Positions 18,124 to 27,141 of a stretch of 64,000 nucleotides of DNA are shown here, piece after piece. The translations under genes were made by a program, and so were the position numbers. Origin of the DNA: Bacillus sp. FJAT-45350 (lineage in GTDB: Bacteria; Bacillota; Bacilli; Bacillales; NISU01); the NCBI RefSeq assembly GCF_002335805.1, contig NZ_NISU01000001.1, forward strand, positions 1,806,079 through 1,870,078, read 5' to 3'. The stretch's first letter is position 1. Each line of letters starts with the position of its first letter. The notes beneath the pieces are model-generated. The model was not told the DNA's origin. It made no database searches and saw only the letters and a list, made by a program, of their open reading frames with translations.

Positions 18124-19656
18124 TTGTATAAAAGACTATTTAGGAAGTTGAATGCAAATAAAGTCCGAGCAAATAATGAATACGAGTTTACACTTAGCCC
18201 TCAAATTGAGGAAACCGTAGCGTCCGTGAAGAGTATCATCGGAGAAAGTGATGATATTGTTCAACGAAAATTCTTAATTGGTAAGAAGTTTAAAGCAACT
18301 TTATTCTATATAGATGGCTTAGCTGATGAAACTGCAATTCAAGAAAATATCATTAAACCTCTTATCTACTTTTCAGAGGAAGGTATAAAGAATTTAGATG
18401 AAGAACAAACACTTCTGCAATATCTAGAGAACGAAGTCGTTACATTTGTAGAGCTTTCTGTTGTAACATCATTTGATTCTGCCATGCTTCCTTTTATGTC
18501 TGGAGAAACCCTCTTAATTATTGATGGGATCCCTAAACTAATTTTATTTGAAACTCGTAGCTTCAATCAAAGAGCGATTGAAGAACCTGTGAGTGAAATT
18601 ACTGTCCGTGGTCCACGTGATGGTTTTAATGAAGTATTGCATACGAACGTTATGTTACTTAGAAGGAGAATCAGAGATCCTAACTTAACTATTCAGTTTG
18701 GACAATTAGGACGAAGATCAAAACATGATTTCGCACTAGTTTACCTTAAGGGGGTTACAAATGAAGATTTAGTTGAGGAGATGCGCTATCGTATTTCATG
18801 CATAGATACAGATGATGTAGCTGAAACAGGTAACCTCGAACAATTTATTGAGGATAGCGTCTGGTCTCCCTTTCCTCAGCTACTGAGGACAGAACGACCT
18901 GATAAAGTTGTGTCACATCTACTGAACGGTAAGATAGCTGTTGTTATGGATAATACGCCCTTTGTATTATTGGCTCCCGTAACATTTGAAGAATATTTTA
19001 AATCACCAGAAGATAATTACGACAGATGGCACATCGGTACACTATTACGAACTTTACGATATATAGCAGCTTTTATTGCCATATTTCTTCCTGCACTTTA
19101 TATTGCAATGGTTTCATACCATCAAGGAATGATTCCCACTACACTAGCACTATCCATTGCTGGTTCACGTGAAGGTGTACCTTTTCCTGCATTTATTGAA
19201 GCATTTCTAATGGAAGTAACGATTGAATTGCTACGTGAGGCAGGAGTTCGTTTACCAGGGCCTCTAGGTCAAACGATAGGCATTGTCGGAGGCCTTGTCA
19301 TTGGTGATGCAGCTGTACGAGCAGGTATCGTTAGTCCGATAATGGTTATTGTCGTAGCTCTAACGGTAATTGCTTCTTTTGCGTTACCTGCATACAATAT
19401 TAGTATCACATTTAGAATGATACGCTTTGGAGTTATGCTCGCAGCAGCTAGTTTTGGCCTTTTCGGGATTGTAATTATGTATATTTTAATTAATACTCAC
19501 TTAGTCGGTTTACGAAGCTTTGGTAGTTATTACACATCTCCCTTCGCTCCTTATCAGTTTTCAGACTGGCTTGATTTAGTTATACGTGCACCAGTATCGT
19601 TACAGAAAAAGAGACCTGCTGAGCCCAAAACGAAAGATACGAATAAGCAGGCTTAA
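18124..19656 (+). CDS. GerA-family germinant receptor A subunit
   Basis: A 510-residue A subunit. The soluble domain carries ITVRGPRDGFNEVLHTNVML, and the membrane part has LREAGVRLPGPLGQTIGIVG and the conserved PAYNISITFRMIRFG. The start codon is TTG at 18124 behind a perfect GGAGGTGATT ribosome-binding site. It is the last gene of the B-C-A operon and is followed by a strong terminator. Confidence 0.93.
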   Translation: MYKRLFRKLNANKVRANNEYEFTLSPQIEETVASVKSIIGESDDIVQRKFLIGKKFKATLFYIDGLADETAIQENIIKPLIYFSEEGIKNLDEEQTLLQYLENEVVTFVELSVVTSFDSAMLPFMSGETLLIIDGIPKLILFETRSFNQRAIEEPVSEITVRGPRDGFNEVLHTNVMLLRRRIRDPNLTIQFGQLGRRSKHDFALVYLKGVTNEDLVEEMRYRISCIDTDDVAETGNLEQFIEDSVWSPFPQLLRTERPDKVVSHLLNGKIAVVMDNTPFVLLAPVTFEEYFKSPEDNYDRWHIGTLLRTLRYIAAFIAIFLPALYIAMVSYHQGMIPTTLALSIAGSREGVPFPAFIEAFLMEVTIELLREAGVRLPGPLGQTIGIVGGLVIGDAAVRAGIVSPIMVIVVALTVIASFALPAYNISITFRMIRFGVMLAAASFGLFGIVIMYILINTHLVGLRSFGSYYTSPFAPYQFSDWLDLVIRAPVSLQKKRPAEPKTKDTNKQA

Positions 19657-19670
19657 CTATGTTTTTGCTC

Positions 19671-19710
19671 AAAAATAATGCTGTGCAATTATCCATTGCA
19701 CAGCATTTTT
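19671..19710. terminator. Bidirectional terminator between the fourth ger operon and floT
   Basis: GCTGTGCAAT and ATTGCACAGC form a perfect 10-bp stem around TATCC, flanked by AAAAATAAT on the left and ATTTTTCT on the right. It can therefore terminate both convergent units. Confidence 0.9.
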
Positions 19711-19714
19711 CTGC

Positions 19715-21220
19715 TTATTTACTTGATTCTGACTCTTCAGAAGAAGAATGTCCCTCTTCTTTTTCAGCAGCAACTTCTGCTTTTGCTGCACTCGTAGCTT
19801 GATCAAAATTTGCTACGTTTCCACGAGATACATAGCTCTCTAACATCGCTTTCAAATCCATACCTGTACTTTCTTTCAAGCTTTCCTGTAAACCTAGCAT
19901 TGTTTTGGTTACATTGTTTGTTATTTTTGTGACACCTCCACTTGAATCTGAACCACCCATATCTATGACCTTCATTCCTTCTATTTTAGAAAGTGGTTGG
20001 GCAATTTCATGTGCGTACTTAGGAAGCATATTGATAAACATTTCGAGAACAGCTGCTTCTCCGTATTTCTCCATCGCTTGTGCCATTAGCTCTTTCGCTT
20101 CTGCCTCTGCACGTCCTCGTTCTCTAATAACTTCCGCTTCAGCAAGACCTTTTTGCTTCTCTATTGCAGCTTTTGTTTCCCCATCAATACGAGATTTTTC
20201 AGCTTCTGCTTCCGCTTTTGCTTTAATATCATACGCATTTGCGTCAGCTAACGCTTTACGACGCTTCTGTTCTTCTAGCTCCAACTCAACCTGTCGCTGA
20301 CGTTCTATAAATTGAACCTTCATCTCTTCTTCTTTTACTTGTTGTGCTAATTTTGCTTTTTCTAACTCATAAGACTGCTCTGACTTTGCTCTTGCACGTT
20401 CTGTTTCTTCTTTAATTTGCGCTTCTTTAATATCCTTTTCTTTCTTAGATTCCGCAATAGCTGTTAAACGGATATTCTCTTCCTTTTGTGCTTCCTGGTC
20501 ATTTTTCGCTTTGTAAATGCGTGTTTCCTTCTCAGCATCCGACTCTGCCATTTCCGCTTTCTTACGTATTTCAGCGATACGCGGACGCCCTAAATTATCT
20601 AAGTATCCATTTTCCTCATCTGTATCTCGTAAATCATCTAACCCAAAGGACGTAATTTTGAAGCCCATATTATCTAGTTCTTTCTGTGCAATTTCTTGAA
20701 CCTGTAGATTAAAGGATTCACGATCATTATTAATCTCTGTTACAGTCATCTTTGAAAGTATTGCACGTAAATTCGTGCCAAGAACCTTTGATACTTCATC
20801 CTCAATTTCAGATTGCTTCTTCCCTAAAAACTGCTCAGCGTAATTCGCCACACCAATTAATGTGTCAGATATTTTCACTGACGTAATCGCATCGGCAATA
20901 ACTGGGACACCTTGTGAAGTATACACTTTCGGTGTTGTTAGCTTAATTTGAAAGGAATTTAAATCTACTGGTGTACACGTTTGAAATAGCTTTAATCGAA
21001 TCCCACCACCACGAACAATTTTCAAGCTTCTCCCATTGTCATCAACAAATATTCGTGAGTCATTCTCTGGATTACCTAAATTGGGTCCTGTAATAATGAG
21101 AGCTTCATTTGAACTTGCCGTCTTATATCGCTTCTTAAAAATGAAGAATCCAATCCCCGCACCAATCAATAATAAAAAAACTAAGATTCCAAGGACAATT
21201 AACCAAATAATGCCCATCAT
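19715..21220 (-). CDS. floT: Flotillin-like membrane scaffold protein FloT
   Basis: A 501-residue SPFH/flotillin protein. It has an N-terminal hairpin or membrane helix (residues 3-27), the prohibitin-like SPFH domain (about 35-230) and a long Glu/Ala/Lys-rich coiled coil with EA repeats (230-380). The C-terminal part contains YGEAAVLEMFINMLPKYAHE. It organises fluid lipid domains at the cell membrane. Length and sequence match Bacillus FloT (YuaG). A sigma-W-type promoter sits upstream. In B. subtilis the gene follows an NfeD-type gene (yuaF); none is visible here, since an amine-oxidase pseudogene occupies the upstream side. Confidence 0.93.
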   Translation of the reverse strand: MMGIIWLIVLGILVFLLLIGAGIGFFIFKKRYKTASSNEALIITGPNLGNPENDSRIFVDDNGRSLKIVRGGGIRLKLFQTCTPVDLNSFQIKLTTPKVYTSQGVPVIADAITSVKISDTLIGVANYAEQFLGKKQSEIEDEVSKVLGTNLRAILSKMTVTEINNDRESFNLQVQEIAQKELDNMGFKITSFGLDDLRDTDEENGYLDNLGRPRIAEIRKKAEMAESDAEKETRIYKAKNDQEAQKEENIRLTAIAESKKEKDIKEAQIKEETERARAKSEQSYELEKAKLAQQVKEEEMKVQFIERQRQVELELEEQKRRKALADANAYDIKAKAEAEAEKSRIDGETKAAIEKQKGLAEAEVIRERGRAEAEAKELMAQAMEKYGEAAVLEMFINMLPKYAHEIAQPLSKIEGMKVIDMGGSDSSGGVTKITNNVTKTMLGLQESLKESTGMDLKAMLESYVSRGNVANFDQATSAAKAEVAAEKEEGHSSSEESESSK

Positions 21221-21290
21221 AAAAACATCACTCCTAAATAAAATTCAAGGGAAGCTCAAATGTAAATTCTCCCCTTGTTCTACTAATATC

Positions 21291-21316
21291 TACGAGCCAA
21301 AACTCAAAAAGTTTCA
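21291..21316 (-). promoter_or_regulatory. Sigma-W-type promoter of floT
   Basis: On the minus strand TGAAAC (complement of 21311-21316), a 16-bp spacer beginning TTTTT, and CGTA (complement of 21291-21294) match the sigma-W consensus TGAAAC-N16-CGTA exactly. It lies 71 bp upstream of the floT start. The floT operon of B. subtilis is a known sigma-W target. Confidence 0.8.
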
Positions 21317-21482
21317 TTTCTTTTAATATTTATTCAAATTTTTAGAGAAATACCTAGACAAGCGTCGAATCTTCTTTTTTTCCGTTAGCGTTGTTACTTC
21401 ATAAAACTACAATAAAATTCGGTATGTGAAATTTATTTTTCTTTATCAATACCAATAATCGCTAATAAGAACAAGTGTATGA

Positions 21483-22663
21483 TCATGTGTGGTGAACTTC
21501 GAATGCTGTACGAATTCCTGATTCAACTGCCCCTTCAATCCAAGCAGGACTAGTCGAAGTGTGCTCCCCTGCAAAGTGAATCCTTCCTTCTCGATTTGCG
21601 ATATAAGGTGAAATTCGACTTATATCTTCATTTTTGAAGAAAGAAAAGCCACCTGATATATAAGGGTGTTGCATCCAACTAATTGAAACCCCCGTTGTAA
21701 ATTTATCATATACGACATTCCCATGTATTTTCGCTAGAACATCCAATAAATTCTGAACTCTATCCTCTTCTATTTGACTATCCCATGGTAATGAATCAGC
21801 ACCTAATGTATAACTTCCTGTAATTATTGCAGGACCTGCTGTTCCTAGTCCTTAACCCGGATAATATGTAAATCTACTTGGAAGATCTGTTATTGTTTGA
21901 CCACCAAACATTCCTTCTTTTTCCCAAAAGCGCTCTTTAAACTCTATCCCGACTTTTGTTGCTGGTAAATAGCGGTGGTTGCGTATTGCTCTCCATTTAT
22001 TATTTGTAAAGTACTGTCTATAACACTTAAAATGTTATATTCCGAAATGCCTTGGATATTAGACAAAACCTTTATCTTTTCTGCAGCACCAGATGATAAT
22101 TGTTTACCGTATGGATTGTGTAGAAAAAAAGTGTCAGTAGAGTACGAATCCAATTCGCGTACCAAATCTTTTTTTTCTTAAACGGTCATTGACGAAAGGA
22201 ACGGTGTAAGGAGCTCTTCAATTAATTCATTTATGGTTTTTCCCTGTTCATGAGAGTCTAGCCGATATCCAAGAGAATCTGGATTTTGTTCATAAAAAAA
22301 TCTACTTGTCTTATACCCATTGACATAAATTACATCATTTAAAGTAGTACTTATGAAAGGATGAGTTTTCAACTTATGTTTTTTAATGTACTCCCCAACC
22401 AGCTTATGATTAGTTGAAATACGAAAAGCACCCGCATCAAAATACAGGCCTTCAGAGAAAGGTTTACGAATTGTAAAGATTCGTCCCCCTACTCTTTCAT
22501 CTGCTTATAAAGTTACATTATGTCCAGCCTCTTTTAACAAGGATGCTGCAACTAATCCAGATATTCCTGCACCTATAATGATTACTTTTTTTGGATACGA
22601 TGTTTTTTCTAATCCATTACGAATCACCCTCGTCATATCCTCTAGCTTCAAATGCATACGCAT
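21483..22663 (-). pseudogene. Decayed flavin-dependent amine oxidase (YobN-like)
   Basis: The remnant starts near 22663 behind GGAGGAG and keeps the FAD-binding Rossmann motif (VIIIGAGISGLVAASLLKEA). It then hits a TAA at 22505-22507 where LE(A/S).RVGGR is expected. A second stop lies at 22178-22180 in the same frame. Near 22000 the frame shifts and about 100 residues of the family are missing; reading resumes with WRAIRNHRYLPATKVGIEFK. A third stop lies at 21852-21854. The C-terminus (GRIHFAGEHTSTSPAWIEGA, residues of the FAD/substrate fold) is intact to 21483. It is clearly non-functional as an oxidase. Confidence 0.88.
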
Positions 22664-22776
22664 TCTCCTCCTTCAATTAAGTCGTAACAAGATAACAAAT
22701 TGTCTATCTTGATTATTTATATGAAAAGAAGAGCACTAATGAACAGTAAGATCCTGAACAATCAATAAACTAATCA

Positions 22777-22833
22777 AAAATCCCCCTTAGTTTTCTGATA
22801 CATTTTCAGTACCGATTACTAAGGGGGATTTTA
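22777..22833. terminator. Terminator after the STAS gene
   Basis: AAAATCCCCCTTAG and CTAAGGGGGATTTT form a 14-bp stem with a long loop. T-tracts occur on either strand, so it may work for both directions. It is directly downstream of the partner-switching operon. Confidence 0.8.
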
Positions 22834-22859
22834 ATTACGGTTAAACTCCATTGAAATTT

Positions 22860-23162
22860 CTATTCTATTGTAAATACTTTCGTTAATCTTGTTAGTTCAA
22901 ATAATTCCTTAACGTCACCTTTTAGGTTTTTGATCGTAATGTCTCCACCGTTTTGAACCGCTTTTTTCTGTATTCCGATTAATACACCAAGACCTGAGCT
23001 ATCGATATAGGTTACTGGCCCTAAATCAACAATAAAGTCTTTATGCCCCTTTTCTAAATAAGGCGCGAGCTTTTCTCTTAAAATTGTTGCACCTTCTACA
23101 TAAACCTTCCCTGATAAGCGTACTTGAACAACTCCATTTACTACATTTATTTCTGGTAACAT
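22860..23162 (-). CDS. STAS-domain anti-sigma-factor antagonist (RsbV/SpoIIAA-like)
   Basis: A 100-residue single STAS domain. The phosphorylation loop VTYIDSSGLGVLIGIQ puts the acceptor serine at about residue 55. When dephosphorylated, such proteins bind and neutralise an RsbW-type kinase. It is the last gene of a four-gene operon, 16 bp after the chemoreceptor stop. The matching kinase (24898) and phosphatase (25336) are in the same operon, so a full switch is encoded. No sigma factor gene is present, so the output target is unknown. Confidence 0.9.
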   Translation of the reverse strand: MLPEINVVNGVVQVRLSGKVYVEGATILREKLAPYLEKGHKDFIVDLGPVTYIDSSGLGVLIGIQKKAVQNGGDITIKNLKGDVKELFELTRLTKVFTIE

Positions 23163-23178
23163 TCTCTTATCCCCTCTC

Positions 23179-24861
23179 TTACACTCTAAAGCTTTCGACT
23201 GTTTCTTTTAATTCTAATGCAAGGGCACTAGATTGTTCAGCACTAGCAGCTACCGTTTGCATTGAGGCACTCGATTGTTCTGTTGCCGCCGCTACTTCTT
23301 CTGCATTGGCAGCAGTGTTCTCAATAACACTTGCTAAACGATTTATTACTTCTATAATTCTTTCAGACGTTGCCACTTCTGAATCTGTCACTTCTTCTAT
23401 TTCTTTGATTTCTTTTACAGTTTGATCGACAGCTGAGAGAATATTCTCTAATGCTTTTCCAGCACTTGTTACTGAAATAACACCTTCGTCTACTTCTAAC
23501 CGGCTTTGCTGAGTCACTTCAACTGCATTTTTTGTGCTTTGTGACACTTTACTTACCAACTCTGCAACCTGGCTAGCACCACGATTTGATTGTTCAGCTA
23601 GCTTACGTACTTCATCAGCTACAACTGCGAAGCCTTTCCCTGCTTCACCAGCACGAGCTGCTTCAATTGCAGCATTTAAGGCTAGTAAGTTTGTTTGGTC
23701 AGCTAATTGTGTAATCGTATCGGTAATGACACCAATTTCCTTTGAGTATTTATCAAGAGTGGCAATCATGTCTTCTGTTTCTTGAGTTTTTAACTTAATT
23801 GATTCCATTCTAGCAATCGTATCATTCACAGTTGCAGTACCTTCATTTGCAGCAGATAAGGTAACTCTCGAGCTATCTGTAGCAGAATTCGCCTTTTGCT
23901 TTGCAATTTGAATTAAAGATGATAATTCAAGTAAAACAGTTGTAGCATCAAGTGTTGATTGATTTCCTTCCTCTGCATCAGCTGCAACCTGTTGCGTATT
24001 TGTTGAGATTTCATCAATTCCAGCTGTTACTTGTTCACTTGATGCAGCTAGCTCCTGAGAAGTTGCTGCCATATCGTCTGACGCTCTTTGGACCGTTGTA
24101 ACAATTTTACGAAGGTTAACCGTCATATGATTGAACGTACTTGCTAACTCACCAATTTCGTCTTTGTTTTTAACGATTATATCTTCTCCTGTTAAATCCC
24201 CATTAGCCACTCTATTTGCCTTATCAACTACCTTTTGAATTGGCATTGTAATGTTTCTTCCTGAAATAACCCCAATTGCGATAGATAAAATAATCGCAAC
24301 CACAATAAAGATAATTAAGATGATAAGTGCATTATCGTAGGCTTTTTGATTCTTACTCATAATATCTTCTGCCACAGATAGATTAACAGTCATTAAACTT
24401 TCAAGATTTTCTGAGGCTGCTGTAAATGGAACTCCACCAGCTGCAAGACCTGCACTAGCACCCTCAAAATTCCCACTTCTAACTAGAGCTATATTACTTC
24501 TTACAATGTCACTAAACGCATTCCAATTTTCTGTAAATTCTTCAAAAACAACTCGTTCATTTGGATACATATGTTGTTCATCATAATGTTTAATATATTC
24601 TTGAATTTGTTCTAAATTGCTTTCAGCCCTATCAACAAAGGATTCATCTTCTCTTAATACAGAAGAAACCATATTTACCCTTGTATTTTCTGCTAGCCTA
24701 CCAATATTGGCTACATCTCCCATTGATAGAAGTCGTTCTTCATACATTGTTTCACCGTTTTTATTCGTTTGGCCTATTGCGATGATTGCATAGACTCCTA
24801 GCCCAATTAGTAGCGCTACTATTACTAAATAAGATAGGATTAACTTAGCTGTAATCTTCAT
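23179..24861 (-). CDS. Methyl-accepting chemotaxis protein
   Basis: A 560-residue chemoreceptor. TM1 (about 7-28) is followed by a four-helix-bundle type extracytoplasmic sensor (about 30-185), TM2 (about 188-212), a HAMP domain (about 213-265) and a long signalling coiled coil with the invariant tip [20 protein letters not shown]. It would signal to CheW/CheA or, given its setting, to the partner-switching proteins. It is encoded between the RsbW-like and STAS genes, 36 bp after the former. This is an unusual place for a chemoreceptor. Confidence 0.92.
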   Translation of the reverse strand: MKITAKLILSYLVIVALLIGLGVYAIIAIGQTNKNGETMYEERLLSMGDVANIGRLAENTRVNMVSSVLREDESFVDRAESNLEQIQEYIKHYDEQHMYPNERVVFEEFTENWNAFSDIVRSNIALVRSGNFEGASAGLAAGGVPFTAASENLESLMTVNLSVAEDIMSKNQKAYDNALIILIIFIVVAIILSIAIGVISGRNITMPIQKVVDKANRVANGDLTGEDIIVKNKDEIGELASTFNHMTVNLRKIVTTVQRASDDMAATSQELAASSEQVTAGIDEISTNTQQVAADAEEGNQSTLDATTVLLELSSLIQIAKQKANSATDSSRVTLSAANEGTATVNDTIARMESIKLKTQETEDMIATLDKYSKEIGVITDTITQLADQTNLLALNAAIEAARAGEAGKGFAVVADEVRKLAEQSNRGASQVAELVSKVSQSTKNAVEVTQQSRLEVDEGVISVTSAGKALENILSAVDQTVKEIKEIEEVTDSEVATSERIIEVINRLASVIENTAANAEEVAAATEQSSASMQTVAASAEQSSALALELKETVESFRV

Positions 24862-24897
24862 TATTAACTCTCCTTGTTTTCTTATATCTTACCTTCT

Positions 24898-25311
24898 TTA
24901 ACTAGCTTCCTTTACTAGCATCACTTCAGTTCCTTGGCGATTAAATATCATATAATCGGCAGCAGCATCCATAATCAGAAGACCTCTACCACTTTCATCA
25001 TAGAGCTTTTCATCAAAAAGATTTTCTTCAGACTTTCTTAGTTTTTGTAATTGCTCATTGCCTGGAAACCCTTTACCGGCATGCATGACCCTAACGATAC
25101 ATTTTGAGTTTATGTTTCTTATTTTTAAAGTAATTGGACTGACTTCTTCATTAGCATTTCCGTGTTTTATCGCATTGTTTATTGCTTCATTTACGGCGAC
25201 TTCCATTAGAAAATGATTATCTGGTAAAGACTTTTTTATAAATTCAGCTAATGACTCACGAATTTTTTGATATCCCACAAGACCTGAAAATTGTACTTCA
25301 AAATGCTCCAA
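24898..25311 (-). CDS. RsbW/SpoIIAB-like anti-sigma factor serine kinase
   Basis: A 137-residue GHKL ATPase domain. The N box is EVAVNEAINNAIKHGN (residues 37-52) and the second ATP-binding motif is DESGRGLLIMDAAADYM. RsbW-type proteins phosphorylate a STAS antagonist and hold a sigma factor or other partner. It follows the PP2C phosphatase gene by 24 bp. It is a full-length domain, presumably active. Confidence 0.9.
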   Translation of the reverse strand: MEHFEVQFSGLVGYQKIRESLAEFIKKSLPDNHFLMEVAVNEAINNAIKHGNANEEVSPITLKIRNINSKCIVRVMHAGKGFPGNEQLQKLRKSEENLFDEKLYDESGRGLLIMDAAADYMIFNRQGTEVMLVKEAS

Positions 25312-25335
25312 TGTTCCGCCCTCCTTTTTTAGAAT

Positions 25336-26754
25336 CTATTTAATCTCAATACATACTGCTGAACAATCATCATGACAACTTTCCAAATGCGTTAGTTCAT
25401 ATAAGCCCTTAATAGATTCTTTCATTGTCGGTCGCTTAACAAGAAAGTCTTTAGGCAGAATATCTAGTAAACCATCACTTAAAAAGAGGAAATAATCTCC
25501 TTTATTAATAGGTACAGTTTGTTGCTCAAACGATACTTCACTCAAAATCCCTAGGAATGTACCCTTTACTTTATGAACTTGACCACCATTATTTGTTTTT
25601 GATCCAAAGTAATTAATACCTGCAGCTGTATAAGTCAATGACATTGACTTAAAGTCAATTTCGAAAAAAATTGCAGCAACAAATGAATCATCACTAAAAT
25701 ATTTTAGCGATTCCTTATTTAACCATTCAATCTGTTTATTCAAAGGTACATTCATAGCAGTCATTTGATGAAACAATACCCGTACAGCAGAGGATTGAAT
25801 TGCTGTTGATAAACCGTGACCCATAAAATCCATCACAAAGCCCGTAAGCTTTTGCTCGTGTCTATTAAACAAGTAATCGTAGAAATCACCGCTCACATAT
25901 CGTTTCGGTCGATATATAGTCTTAATTTCAAACTGATCCTCTGTAAGCTCGGATGGAAGTAAGTTCTTTTGAATTTCACCTGTCAAAATGACATCCTTTT
26001 TTAGCTCTTCTTCCTCAGTGATGTCTACAAAGACACCAATAAAGTTCATGATCTTTCCTTTATTATCTTTAATAATATTAATTGTTAAGTGCTGACAATA
26101 AATTTCTCCGTTTTTTCTCCGATTCCAAATTTCACCTTGCCAGCTTTCTTCACTTCGTATTGCTTGCCACATTTTTATATAAAAATCTCGTTCATGAATT
26201 CCTGAGCTTAAAATATTTGGCTTTTCCCCAATTACTTCTTCCGGTACATATCCAGTCACTTTTGTAAAAGCCTCATTTATCGATAAAATCTTCCCACGTT
26301 CATTAGTGATTACAATTCCATCTCTAACATTTTGATAAGCTTTATCAGCAAGTAGTAAATCTCGCTCTGCTTGTTTTTGTTTCGTAATTTCCCGACCGAT
26401 AATAAGCAAACCCTTTCGCGACTTTCCAGTTCCATACATTGGTATTTTCTTTATTTGATAAACATGTTCCTTATGATCGCTATCACAAATTGCTATCTCA
26501 AATTGAATCGTCTTTCCTTCATTCCAAGCTCGTTTATCTGATTCCTCACAGGTTAGAAGCATTTCATTCGTAAAACTTTTACTAATAGAAGCAATCTCTA
26601 AAGAGCACTTCCCCTTATAGTCATCTTCATTCAACTGGAATAATTCAAGACCTGACTTATTTACTTTTACCCAGCGCCCTTCACCATCTTTATGGATCAA
26701 AACGTAAGGGATAGTATGAAATAGTGTTGTTACATTCACTTCGGCAGTTTCCAA
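25336..26754 (-). CDS. PAS-PAS-PP2C (SpoIIE/RsbU-type) serine phosphatase
   Basis: A 472-residue protein. It has two PAS sensor domains (about 10-125 and 130-250, the second with VTGYVPEEVIGEKPNIL and a PAC motif) and a C-terminal SpoIIE-type PP2C phosphatase (about 275-470). The metal-binding motifs YVSGDFYD, VMDFMGHGLSTA and FLSDGLLDI are intact. It should dephosphorylate the STAS protein encoded downstream in response to a cytoplasmic signal. It is the first gene of the operon. No signal peptide or membrane helix is seen. Confidence 0.9.
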   Translation of the reverse strand: METAEVNVTTLFHTIPYVLIHKDGEGRWVKVNKSGLELFQLNEDDYKGKCSLEIASISKSFTNEMLLTCEESDKRAWNEGKTIQFEIAICDSDHKEHVYQIKKIPMYGTGKSRKGLLIIGREITKQKQAERDLLLADKAYQNVRDGIVITNERGKILSINEAFTKVTGYVPEEVIGEKPNILSSGIHERDFYIKMWQAIRSEESWQGEIWNRRKNGEIYCQHLTINIIKDNKGKIMNFIGVFVDITEEEELKKDVILTGEIQKNLLPSELTEDQFEIKTIYRPKRYVSGDFYDYLFNRHEQKLTGFVMDFMGHGLSTAIQSSAVRVLFHQMTAMNVPLNKQIEWLNKESLKYFSDDSFVAAIFFEIDFKSMSLTYTAAGINYFGSKTNNGGQVHKVKGTFLGILSEVSFEQQTVPINKGDYFLFLSDGLLDILPKDFLVKRPTMKESIKGLYELTHLESCHDDCSAVCIEIK

Positions 26755-26843
26755 ATTTCTTCAACCTCCCTCTATAAATATTGATATATCAACGGTTTGA
26801 CCCGTTTGTGAGGTGTCAAAAAAATATTTTTCGACACGGCCTC

Positions 26844-27141
26844 TAACAGTAATTTAAAATTATGTGAAACTATTCCAATCTATGGGTGCGCTACGCGGTC
26901 ACTACTGGATATTAATGTAAGTAGCGTTGAAGAAATATACGATGCACCATGGATCTCTGCGTAGCTTATGATGACGTACCCTCCCATGTCTCTGGGCATC
27001 TGTGTGCCTACATTCCTTCGTTCGGTCTAGTCATAAGGCAGAGGCTAGCGAAGCTCCTTTAGGGACTCTAGGTCGAATGGTGAAAATAGTGCCAGCTTCT
27101 CCGTGTCATCCAATTGTCTAGTTCATTCAAGGAGATGCAGA
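26844..27141 (-). ncRNA. Candidate guide (bridge/seek) RNA region of the IS110 element
   Basis: This non-coding stretch downstream of the transposase differs in composition from the A/T-rich flanks and contains several potential stems (for example around AGGAGC-UUCG-CUAGCCU near 27043-27057). IS110-family elements express a structured RNA from their non-coding end that specifies target and donor DNA. In IS1111-type elements it comes from the region downstream of the transposase. The exact RNA ends and guide loops were not determined. Confidence 0.4.

Noticed and set aside
21944-22372. Two short ORFs taken as separate genes
   Set aside because: Both lie in one frame with the decayed amine oxidase and carry family-typical residues, so they are fragments of a pseudogene.
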